From an uncultured Aquimarina sp. (GTDB lineage Bacteria; Bacteroidota; Bacteroidia; Flavobacteriales; Flavobacteriaceae): a stretch of DNA of 64,000 bases. Each line of letters begins with the position of its first letter. Within the stretch, counting starts at the first letter, position 1. The notes beneath the pieces are model-generated. The model ran no database searches, had not been told where the DNA came from, and worked only from the letters and a program-made list of their open reading frames with translations. The position numbers were made by a program, and so were the translations under genes. Location of the stretch: positions 1 through 64,000 of the forward strand of contig CANMML010000014.1 of NCBI GenBank assembly GCA_947499005.1, written 5' to 3'. Shown piece after piece: positions 55,404 to 62,760 of the stretch.

Positions 55404-56360
55404 GTGAAACCACCTTATACAATTACTCCGGAAATCTTAAAATTGATAAGTGATATTTCTGAGAAATTAGGAGAAATAAATGCTAATTTTCTAGATAAGC
55501 CATCTCCTACCCTTCGAAAACAAAATAAGATTAGGACTATTCATTCTTCTTTAAAAATCGAAGGAAATACTTTATCTGAGGAACAAATAACGGCACTATT
55601 AGAAAACAAAAGAGTTTTAGGTCCAGAAAAAGATATTAAAGAAGTTTTAAATGCTATAAATACTTATGAATTCATCCAAAACTACGATGCTACTAAAGAA
55701 AGTTCCTTCCTAGAAGCTCATAAGAATCTGATAGGTGATTTAATAATTGACCCTGGGAAATACAGAAAACAAGGAGTTGGAATAGTTAAAGGTTCCAAAG
55801 TAGAGCACTTAGCCCCTCCTTATGAGAATGTGCCTTTTTTGATGAAGGACTTATTTAAATACTTAAAAAGTGATGAAATTGCATTAATCAAAAGTTGTGT
55901 ATTTCATTATGAAATGGAATTTATACATCCATTCCTTGATGGTAATGGAAGAATGGGGAGATTATGGCAAACGTTAATCCTAATGACCAAGTATCCTGTT
56001 TTTGAATATATTCCCTTCGAAACTTTAATAAGTAAAGATCAAGACAAATATTATAAAGCTTTAGCAGCCTGTGACAAAGCTGGGAAGTCTACAATATTTA
56101 TTGAATATATGCTTGATGTTATCAATAAGTCTTTATCTGAATTACTTAGTTTTAATAATCGAAATTGGAATACAGAACAAAGACTTAATTACTTCATTTC
56201 TTTAAATATAAAAGAGTTTACTCGCAAAGTATATATGAATACTTTCAAAGATATATCTTCATCAACAGCAAGTAGAGATCTAAAGAAAGGGATAGAATTA
56301 AATATTTTGATAAAAGAAGGAGAAAAAAATAAAACTACATATAAAATTATAGAGCTTTAA
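55404..56360 (+). CDS. Fic-family adenylyltransferase, self-inhibited class II
   Basis: 318 residues from GTG at 55404. A TTG at 55377 would add nine residues but lies inside a -7-like box (TATTTTTG, 55372-55379). The Fic core is FIHPFLDGNGRMGRLW with catalytic His175. The N-terminal helix carries the inhibitory motif (S/T)xxxE(G/N) as SSLKIEGN (Glu53-Gly54), which blocks ATP until released. A C-terminal winged helix follows (FKDISSSTASRDLKKGIELNIL). The enzyme likely AMPylates a protein target. No separate antitoxin is needed for this class. The stop codon lies within an island repeat. Confidence 0.93.
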   Translation: MKPPYTITPEILKLISDISEKLGEINANFLDKPSPTLRKQNKIRTIHSSLKIEGNTLSEEQITALLENKRVLGPEKDIKEVLNAINTYEFIQNYDATKESSFLEAHKNLIGDLIIDPGKYRKQGVGIVKGSKVEHLAPPYENVPFLMKDLFKYLKSDEIALIKSCVFHYEMEFIHPFLDGNGRMGRLWQTLILMTKYPVFEYIPFETLISKDQDKYYKALAACDKAGKSTIFIEYMLDVINKSLSELLSFNNRNWNTEQRLNYFISLNIKEFTRKVYMNTFKDISSSTASRDLKKGIELNILIKEGEKNKTTYKIIEL

Positions 56361-56412
56361 AGATTAATCTAAAAGCCTGTGTTATTTGCATCGTTACCAA
56401 CTATAAAATTTG
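56353..56412 (+). repeat. Island repeat, copy 1
   Basis: About 60 bp beginning agctttaaagattaa, continuing aaagcctgtg, and ending aaaatttg. It aligns along its whole length with 57507-57567. It overlaps the Fic stop codon. With copy 2 it brackets a unit containing a small membrane protein and parDE. Confidence 0.65.
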
Positions 56413-56431
56413 GTACGAAAATCACTTAAAT

Positions 56432-56725
56432 TTGATTAGGATTCATAACATAAAACGAATAATAAACGGATTGATACAAACTGGTATATCTATATACTGT
56501 GTTTTTCAATTTCTCAGACTCTATTACGAATATCATTTTACTACCCTACTTTTTACTTTTATGTTTCCTGATTGGGTTTTGATTTTATTCATTTTAATGG
56601 GATTTGTAGGAATATATATAGGTATTTCAGTTCTGTTAAGTAAAAAAAATGCATTAAAAGGGTACACATTGTTATCAGTATTTCTAATAATAGGGATATT
56701 GATAAGCACAATTATTATAGGGTGA
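56432..56725 (+). CDS. Small membrane protein, unknown
   Basis: 97 residues starting at TTG (no ATG in frame until mid-gene). Three hydrophobic segments (about 12-30, 43-62, 73-95) leave little soluble part. No family was recognised. It lies in the unit between the two island repeats, upstream of parDE but separated from it by 200 bp with its own promoter. Coding potential rests on length, composition and membrane pattern only. Confidence 0.5.
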   Translation: MIRIHNIKRIINGLIQTGISIYCVFQFLRLYYEYHFTTLLFTFMFPDWVLILFILMGFVGIYIGISVLLSKKNALKGYTLLSVFLIIGILISTIIIG

Positions 56726-56875
56726 AAAACGTACTACAAAACTATATCGTTATGTTAAGTGTGGTTATTTAAGGGATGTATTTTTTTGCTATTCCACGCA
56801 TGCAATTTTGATTTATTACATGATAAATTAAACTAGCAATAAACAAAGGGTATATGCTCTTGTAATTAATTTAAC

Positions 56876-56906
56876 TTGATAGAAATACCTAAAATTGGTA
56901 CCTTTG
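56876..56906 (+). promoter_or_regulatory. parDE promoter
   Basis: TTG (56876-56878) and TACCTTTG (56899-56906) are 20 bp apart, a textbook Bacteroidota promoter, with the antitoxin ATG about 20 bp further on. Confidence 0.65.
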
Positions 56907-56925
56907 GTTTTAAAGAATACTAATT

Positions 56926-57171
56926 ATGGGTAAAAATACTTCAATAACCCTTGGTAATCACTTTGATGATTTTATAAAAAATAGTGTTACTAATGGAAGA
57001 TATAAGAACGCAAGTGAAGTTGTAAGGGCAGGATTAAGGCTGCTTGAAAATGAGGAAAGTAAAATTTTGATTCTTAGAAAAGCAATAAATGAAGGAATTG
57101 AAAGTGGCATAAACGAAGCTTTTGATCCAACTCTTCACTTAAAAGATCTAAAAAAGAAAAGGGGGCTTTAG
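56926..57171 (+). CDS. ParD-like antitoxin (type II, ribbon-helix-helix)
   Basis: 81 residues. N-terminal ribbon-helix-helix DNA-binding part (TSITLGNHFDDFIKNSVTNGRYKNASEVVRAGLRLLENEE) and a C-terminal toxin-binding tail (EGIESGINEAFDPTLHLKDLKKKRG), the CC2985/ParD layout. It neutralises the ParE toxin encoded 3 bp downstream and represses its own promoter. Confidence 0.93.
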   Translation: MGKNTSITLGNHFDDFIKNSVTNGRYKNASEVVRAGLRLLENEESKILILRKAINEGIESGINEAFDPTLHLKDLKKKRGL

Positions 57172-57174
57172 TCT

Positions 57175-57474
57175 ATGGTTAAATATAAATTAACCAATAA
57201 GGCTACGGAAGATTTAAGCCAAATTTGGAATTATACTTTTGAGGTTTGGTCAGAAAGACAAGCTGATAAATATTACAACGAATTGATATCTTCTTTTGAT
57301 GAAATAGCCTTAAACCCTAAAATTGGTAGCGTTTATTCGCAAGTCAAAGACAATCTTTTAGGATTAAAATCGGGTAGACACATAATTTTCTATGAGATAA
57401 TAAAATCTGATTTAATTTTGATTAATAGAGTATTACATCAAAGAATGGATTTAAAAAGTCGAATACTTGACTAA
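57175..57474 (+). CDS. ParE-like toxin
   Basis: 99 residues of the RelE/ParE fold: YKLTNKATEDLSQIWNYTFEVWSERQADKYYNELISSFDEIALNPKIG, then LKSGRHIIFYEIIKSDLILINRVLHQRMD. ParE toxins target DNA gyrase; this one is assigned by its ParD partner. The pair may stabilise the accessory island within the starch locus. Confidence 0.93.
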   Translation: MVKYKLTNKATEDLSQIWNYTFEVWSERQADKYYNELISSFDEIALNPKIGSVYSQVKDNLLGLKSGRHIIFYEIIKSDLILINRVLHQRMDLKSRILD

Positions 57475-57506
57475 ACCAAACTATCACAATACTATAAAAA
57501 ACATAT

Positions 57507-57567
57507 AGCTTTAAAGATTAACCCCAAAGCCTGTGCTCATTCGCATAGCCGCCAATTACAAAATTTG
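57507..57567 (+). repeat. Island repeat, copy 2
   Basis: Same layout as 56353-56412: agctttaaagattaa, then aaagcctgtg, then a more variable middle (gctcattcgcatagccgcc), then aaaatttg. It lies 32 bp after the ParE stop and closes the island. The rest of the spacer to 57803 contains the operator below. Confidence 0.65.
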
Positions 57568-57710
57568 ATTTTTACAAAAAAAGAGCTAAAAGACCATGCT
57601 TTATCTGAAGCTTTCGAAACTAATAAAAAAGAAGACTTCAAAACACATTTCTCTCTTCCCCAACCAAATACCTGTTAACACTTTCTTAAAATTCAACAAC
57701 TTACAAACAT

Positions 57711-57722
57711 TCAAACGTTTGA
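57711..57722. promoter_or_regulatory. Putative LacI operator before the secreted amylase
   Basis: tcaaacgtttga is a 12-bp perfect CG-centred palindrome, the classic LacI/GalR operator shape, 81 bp before the amylase start. Confidence 0.55.
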
Positions 57723-57803
57723 TAAAATTTATTAACATTTTCTAATTATTTCGATACATAAATTGCGTTTCATATAAATTTTTAACAATTAATTGATTTA
57801 ATT

Positions 57804-59969
57804 ATGAAACTCAATGTTTTTTATTTTAAAAAGTTATGTAGTGTATTTTTAATATGCGCTACATTAATGACTTCAGTAGTAAGTCATGCTCAAGACGAAG
57901 ATGTTATGTTCCAGGGATTTGACTGGAATATCTTTAACAACCTACCCAATGGAACCTCGTGGTACGATGTTATTTCACAAAACAGTCAAACGCTCTCCGA
58001 TGCAGGGTTCGATATGGTTTGGTTACCGCCATCAAGTGATTCTGCAGCACCCCAAGGGTACTTGCCACGCGAATTGTACAATTTCAGTAGTGCCTACGGT
58101 ACCGAGGCAGAATTAAGGTCATTAATAAATGCCTTGCATCAAAAGGATATTCGGGCAATTGCAGATATTGTCATTAACCATCGTGTAGGGACTACTGATG
58201 CGGTGACATTTACCAACCCCGATTGGCCTACTTTTTTCATTACGGCCGATGATGAGGGACGAAACTTTGTTAATGGGCCAGTAGAATTCAGCATCAATGG
58301 GGATTATTTTCCAGGAGCATTAAAAGCCGATGGTTCTAATGGAACCTTCGCTGCTGCTAGAGACTTAGATCATTTTAATCCAGCGGTACGTCAAGAAATC
58401 ATTACATGGATGCAATTCTTAAGAAATGATTTGGGGTATGACGGATGGCGATATGATTTTGTCCATGGTTATGATCCGATTTTCAACAAAGAGTATAACG
58501 ATGCGACCCAACCTTATTTTGCCGTAGGTGAATTATTAGAAAGTGGACGTTTTCAAACAGAGCTTTGGGTTGATTTAACGCAGCAATCATCTTCGGCATT
58601 TGATTTTAATACAAAAGTGGCATTACAGGGTGCTGTGAGATTCAATAACTATTCCTTTTTAAGAGATGGAAATGGCAATGCATCTGGGATGATCGGAAAT
58701 AAACCTTTTAAATCAGTTACTTTTTTAGACAATCACGATACCGGAGAAGCACAACAATGCTGTGGGTCTAATTTTATTTTTCCAGGAGGCGAAGCTAATT
58801 TGAGAAAAGGTTATGCTTACATTCTAACTCATCCAGGAGTGCCGATGGTATTTTGGCCACATTATTTTGATAATGGAGCAGGAGTGAGAGAAGCCATTAA
58901 TGATTTAATCTCTATTAGAAAAGATATACGTATACATTCAGGAACATCTATGAATATCGAAGAGGCTAGAAATGATCTGTATGCAGCATACATTGACGGT
59001 CGCAATGGAACTATTGCGATGAAATTAGGGCCAGCAGATTGGGCTCCATTTGGTGATGGATGGACATTACGAACTTCAGGTGTCGATTATGCAGTATGGA
59101 CTCAGGGAGGAAGTAATAATGATGATGATGATACAGATAACGACGATGACAATAATACAGGTCAACCATTCACTGTATTTGCAAAAGACTTTAGTACAGT
59201 ATATACTTGGGAAAATAACCAAGCAACTTCGGGGCAATGGCCAGGAGCAGCAATGCAGCCTATCGGGAATGGATGGTTCGAAGCAGAAGTACCTGGAGAT
59301 TGCACCAATATCATATTTAACAATAATGGTAGTGGGCAAACGAATGATTTGAATACCTGTAGTGCAACTCCTTATTTTTCTAATGGGCAATTTGTAGCAA
59401 ATCCTCCAAGTGATTTTCCAAATGCAAATGGAACAGATACGATTACGGTGTATGCAAAAGATTTTACGACAGTATATACTTGGGAAAATAATCAGGCAAC
59501 TTCAGGACAATGGCCAGGGACTGCAATGGAAGCGGTTGGAAACAATTGGTATAGAGCCGAAGTGCCTGGTTCATGTACCAATATCATATTTAGCTTCAAT
59601 GGAAATGGGCAAACACCAGATTTAAATGTATGTGATGGGGCTCCTTTCTTTGTAAATGGACAATTTGTGGCAAATCGTCCTAATGATCTTCCTGCAGGAG
59701 CTAAAAGTATTAATGATTCCAATGATTTAGTGCTTAATATTTATCCGAATCCCTTTACTACAACGTTTGAAGTAGGTGGTTTCAATGGAATTGAAGGTGA
59801 TGTAACTTTAGCGATTTTTAATCTAAATGGGCAATTACTGCATCAACAGGCTATAAATTCAAATAATTTGAGAACTGTTGACCCTCAACTGACGGTTTCG
59901 GGAGTTTACTTGTACCAATTATCAAGTGAAAAAGGGAATATATCGACAGGGAAACTGATGAAACTGTAA
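57804..59969 (+). CDS. Secreted GH13 alpha-amylase with two starch-binding modules and T9SS sorting domain
   Basis: 721 residues. A signal peptide ends at VVSHAQ. The GH13 barrel has IRAIADIVINHRVG, GWRYDFVHGYDP with nucleophile Asp218, AVGELLES with acid Glu243, and FLDNHDTGEAQ with Asp312. A poly-Asp linker (NNDDDDTDNDDDNN, about 434-450) leads to two tandem modules of about 91 residues (VYTWENNQATSGQWPG twice) of the CBM26-like starch-binding type. The last 75 residues form a type IX secretion sorting domain (NIYPNPF to KLMKL). It is exported across the outer membrane to attack starch outside the cell. Confidence 0.94.
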   Translation: MKLNVFYFKKLCSVFLICATLMTSVVSHAQDEDVMFQGFDWNIFNNLPNGTSWYDVISQNSQTLSDAGFDMVWLPPSSDSAAPQGYLPRELYNFSSAYGTEAELRSLINALHQKDIRAIADIVINHRVGTTDAVTFTNPDWPTFFITADDEGRNFVNGPVEFSINGDYFPGALKADGSNGTFAAARDLDHFNPAVRQEIITWMQFLRNDLGYDGWRYDFVHGYDPIFNKEYNDATQPYFAVGELLESGRFQTELWVDLTQQSSSAFDFNTKVALQGAVRFNNYSFLRDGNGNASGMIGNKPFKSVTFLDNHDTGEAQQCCGSNFIFPGGEANLRKGYAYILTHPGVPMVFWPHYFDNGAGVREAINDLISIRKDIRIHSGTSMNIEEARNDLYAAYIDGRNGTIAMKLGPADWAPFGDGWTLRTSGVDYAVWTQGGSNNDDDDTDNDDDNNTGQPFTVFAKDFSTVYTWENNQATSGQWPGAAMQPIGNGWFEAEVPGDCTNIIFNNNGSGQTNDLNTCSATPYFSNGQFVANPPSDFPNANGTDTITVYAKDFTTVYTWENNQATSGQWPGTAMEAVGNNWYRAEVPGSCTNIIFSFNGNGQTPDLNVCDGAPFFVNGQFVANRPNDLPAGAKSINDSNDLVLNIYPNPFTTTFEVGGFNGIEGDVTLAIFNLNGQLLHQQAINSNNLRTVDPQLTVSGVYLYQLSSEKGNISTGKLMKL
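59169..59700 (+). repeat. Two direct 273-bp repeats encoding starch-binding modules
   Basis: Copy 1 begins near 59169 and copy 2 near 59442. They share long identical stretches such as acagtatatacttgggaaaa. The encoded modules are about 65% identical by eye, so the duplication is not recent. Confidence 0.8.
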
Positions 59970-60014
59970 TTTTTTTAAAGAAATTTTTGACCGTGCTTCA
60001 ATCGGTTGAAATAT

Positions 60015-60098
60015 AAAGATGTTGTTGTTTTTAACATGATAAGGCCTTGTAAATGTTGAGTTCATGAGGTTTTGAGTTTGGAAATTAACAACATCTTT
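60015..60098 (+). terminator. Long-loop inverted repeat after the amylase
   Basis: aaagatgttgtt and aacaacatcttt pair perfectly over 12 bp with a 60-nt loop and a T tail (tttttat). It may end the amylase transcript. The remaining spacer to 60363 shows no gene. Confidence 0.4.
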
Positions 60099-60363
60099 TT
60101 ATAACTTGCAGTCGAGAAATCAAAGCTTATATACTTTTCACTTTCTATTAATTATTTAAGTTTTGATCGGCATCATTTATAAGAAACGGTTTAAGGAGAA
60201 AACAAGTTGTTATAAATGTAGCTTATCATTAGTAATGCCAGTTTATGTTTAATGCATTGTTGAGTATCTTTAAAAGGTAGCAAGTTGGTTTTTGTTTTAT
60301 CTTGAATTTGTTTAAGAATCTCTTCAACGTGTTAAGGGTAAATGGTGATAAAAAATTTACTAA

Positions 60364-61704
60364 ATGAACAAGCGTAAATTAGGTTTCTGGGAAATCTGGA
60401 ATATGAGTTTCGGATTCTTAGGTATTCAAATGGGATTCGCCTTGCAGAATGCCAATGCTTCTCGAATATTACAAATATTCGGAGCAGATGTGCATCATTT
60501 GTCTTGGTTTTGGTTGGTAGCTCCAATTACAGGTTTTATTGTACAACCTATTATTGGATATTACAGTGATCGAACTTGGACAAAGTTAGGTAGAAGAAGA
60601 CCATTCTTTTTGGCAGGTGCTATTTTAGCTTCTTTAGGGTTATTACTATTACCACAAGCCAATTTATTTATAGCTGTTTTACCAGCTTTGTGGATTGGTG
60701 CGGGGATGTTGACCTTAATGGATGTCTCTTTTAATATTGCGATGGAGCCTTTTAGGGCTTTGGTAGCCGATAATTTACCAACCGAACAGCGTACATTAGG
60801 TTTTAGTGTGCAGACTGTTTTGATTGGATTGGGAGCCGTAATTGGCTCGTGGTTACCGTATGTATTGAGTAATTATTTCGATGTTAGTAAAACAGCTACA
60901 GTAGGAGTGGTTCCATTACATCTATTACTTTCATTTATAATTGGAGCAGTAGCCTTAGTCATCAGTATTTTGGTAACTGTTTTTACAACAAAAGAGTATT
61001 CACCAGAAGAATTAGCTGCCTTCGAAGCAGCAACAGAACCTAAAACGACAGAAGGGCAAGGATCTTTACTAAGTATTATTAGTGACTTTAAGACGATGCC
61101 TCATACGATGCGACAGCTAAGTTGGGTGCAATTCTTTTCTTGGTTTGCTTTATTTGGAATGTGGGTTTTTTCCACACCAGCAATTGCACATCATGTTTAC
61201 GGGTTATCCTTAGAAGATTCGAATAGTGAAACATATCAAGAAGCGGCAGATTGGGTAGGTGTAATTTTTGGAGTATATAATGCTGTCTCAGCAATTATAG
61301 CTTTGTCATTGCCTATGATTGCAAAGAAAATAGGAAGAAAACAAACCCATGCTTTAGCATTAGCCATTTCAGGGGTTGGATTAATTTCAATTTACTTTGT
61401 GCCAAATCCACAATGGTTAATCCTCTCTATGGTAGGTGTGGGTATAGGTTGGGCTAGTATATTAGCAATGCCTTATGCAATACTTGCAGGTGCCATTCCC
61501 CCAAAAAAGATGGGAGTTTACATGGGGATCTTCAATATGTTTATCGTTATTCCGCAAATCATCAATGGAATTATTGGTGGTCCTTTAGTCAAATACCTTT
61601 ACCAAGGAAATCCAATTTATGCGCTTGTCATAAGTGGTCTTTCATTATTGATAGCTGCTGCGTTAGCAGTTCGCGTTGATGATGAGGACGACGTAGTAAA
61701 CTGA
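60364..61704 (+). CDS. MFS sugar transporter, SLC45/maltose type
   Basis: 446 residues with twelve hydrophobic helices. The N-terminus WEIWNMSFGFLGIQMGFALQNANASRIL and the loop YYSDRTWTKLGRRRPFFLAG (conserved RxGRRRP) are typical of the glycoside:H+ symporters related to plant SUT/SLC45 transporters. The order transporter-pgmB-GH65 supports maltose as substrate, moved into the cytoplasm with protons. It starts 394 bp after the amylase. Confidence 0.88.
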   Translation: MNKRKLGFWEIWNMSFGFLGIQMGFALQNANASRILQIFGADVHHLSWFWLVAPITGFIVQPIIGYYSDRTWTKLGRRRPFFLAGAILASLGLLLLPQANLFIAVLPALWIGAGMLTLMDVSFNIAMEPFRALVADNLPTEQRTLGFSVQTVLIGLGAVIGSWLPYVLSNYFDVSKTATVGVVPLHLLLSFIIGAVALVISILVTVFTTKEYSPEELAAFEAATEPKTTEGQGSLLSIISDFKTMPHTMRQLSWVQFFSWFALFGMWVFSTPAIAHHVYGLSLEDSNSETYQEAADWVGVIFGVYNAVSAIIALSLPMIAKKIGRKQTHALALAISGVGLISIYFVPNPQWLILSMVGVGIGWASILAMPYAILAGAIPPKKMGVYMGIFNMFIVIPQIINGIIGGPLVKYLYQGNPIYALVISGLSLLIAAALAVRVDDEDDVVN

Positions 61705-61741
61705 TTTTATTTAGGAAAAATTTTCTGAGAGTTATTACTTC

Positions 61742-61772
61742 CTCCTTTGAAGGAAGATTGAGGAGGATGTTT
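61742..61772. repeat. Intergenic repeat, left copy around pgmB
   Basis: ctcctttgaaggaag (61742-61756), followed by a gaggaggatgt stretch, is an inverse match of acatcccc...cttccttcaaaggag at 62602-62628. It is part of a dispersed decayed repeat family. Confidence 0.5.
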
Positions 61773-61919
61773 ATAAAAAACACCCATCTATCCAAGCATC
61801 AGCTCGACCATCACTTTTTCGAGATGTCGTTCTCAAAGGGAAGAACTGTTACTGGTAACTACATTCAAGAAAATAGATTCCAATAAAGTCATGTTCGCTA
61901 ACAAATTCTATTAGAAAAA

Positions 61920-62591
61920 ATGACAGATAGAGGATTTATTTTCGATCTCGACGGAGTCGTGGTCGATACTGCCAAGTACCATTATTTGGCCTGGAATAAA
62001 CTAGCACAACAGTTAGGTTTCGAGTTTACAGAAAAACACAATGAACTTTTAAAAGGCGTTTCGCGACGTACTTCTTTGGATATCCTTTTGGATATAGGAG
62101 GTGTTGATACGGATGAAGCAGAGAAAGAAGTTTGGATGGAGACTAAAAATACAGACTATTTAGGGTACATCCGAAAGATGACTCCCGAAGAAATTCTACC
62201 AAAGGCACAACAAGTGATACAAGAAATAAAAGACTTGGGATACAAAGTTGCTTTGGGGTCTGCTAGTAAGAACGCATCAGAGATTTTAAATCGAATAGGA
62301 CTATTCGATGACTTCGATGTTATTGTAGACGGAACTCATGTAAGCAAGGCAAAACCAGATCCAGAAGTGTTTCTAAAGGCAGCTGCCCAAATGGGAGTTC
62401 AACCCCAAAATTGTTTAGTATTCGAAGACGCTGTAGCGGGTATCGAAGCTGCCAAAAATGCAGGGATGATCGCTATAGGTATTGGTGATCAAAAAACATT
62501 ATCACAAGCAGATGTCGTGTTTAAGGATTTTACGGAAATGCCGAATGGATTCTTAAATGAAATATTTAGCAAAATGTCAATTACGAAATAA
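61920..62591 (+). CDS. pgmB: Beta-phosphoglucomutase
   Basis: 223 residues of the HAD superfamily. FDLDGVVVDTAKYHYLAW holds nucleophile Asp9 and acid/base Asp11. GVSRRTSLDILL is the substrate cap loop, LGSASKNA the motif II Ser, SKAKPDPEVFL the motif III Lys, and VFEDAVAGIEAAKNAG motif IV. It converts beta-glucose-1-phosphate, the product of the adjacent GH65 phosphorylase, to glucose-6-phosphate. It lies between the transporter and that phosphorylase. Confidence 0.95.
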   Translation: MTDRGFIFDLDGVVVDTAKYHYLAWNKLAQQLGFEFTEKHNELLKGVSRRTSLDILLDIGGVDTDEAEKEVWMETKNTDYLGYIRKMTPEEILPKAQQVIQEIKDLGYKVALGSASKNASEILNRIGLFDDFDVIVDGTHVSKAKPDPEVFLKAAAQMGVQPQNCLVFEDAVAGIEAAKNAGMIAIGIGDQKTLSQADVVFKDFTEMPNGFLNEIFSKMSITK

Positions 62592-62601
62592 AAAGCTCGA
62601 T

Positions 62602-62630
62602 ACATCCCCATTACTTCCTTCAAAGGAGTA
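62602..62630. repeat. Intergenic repeat, right copy around pgmB
   Basis: cttccttcaaaggag at 62614-62628 is the exact inverse of 61742-61756; flanking bases also partly match in inverse. The two copies bracket pgmB. Confidence 0.5.
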
Positions 62631-62760
62631 TAAATGAGAATTCCTTGTCTTGAGAATAACATCATGTTAGTGATGGGAAAGCTGAAGTTAGGGAAGAGAT
62701 GGATGTCCTCAAGCTAATGGCTCGTTGCTGGAAGCTCGTAGCCTTAAAAAAACAAACAAA

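Noticed and set aside
59050-59722. Short ORFs on both strands within the amylase starch-binding region
   Set aside because: They follow the direct repeat and low-complexity Asp linker in other frames and carry no recognisable protein features.
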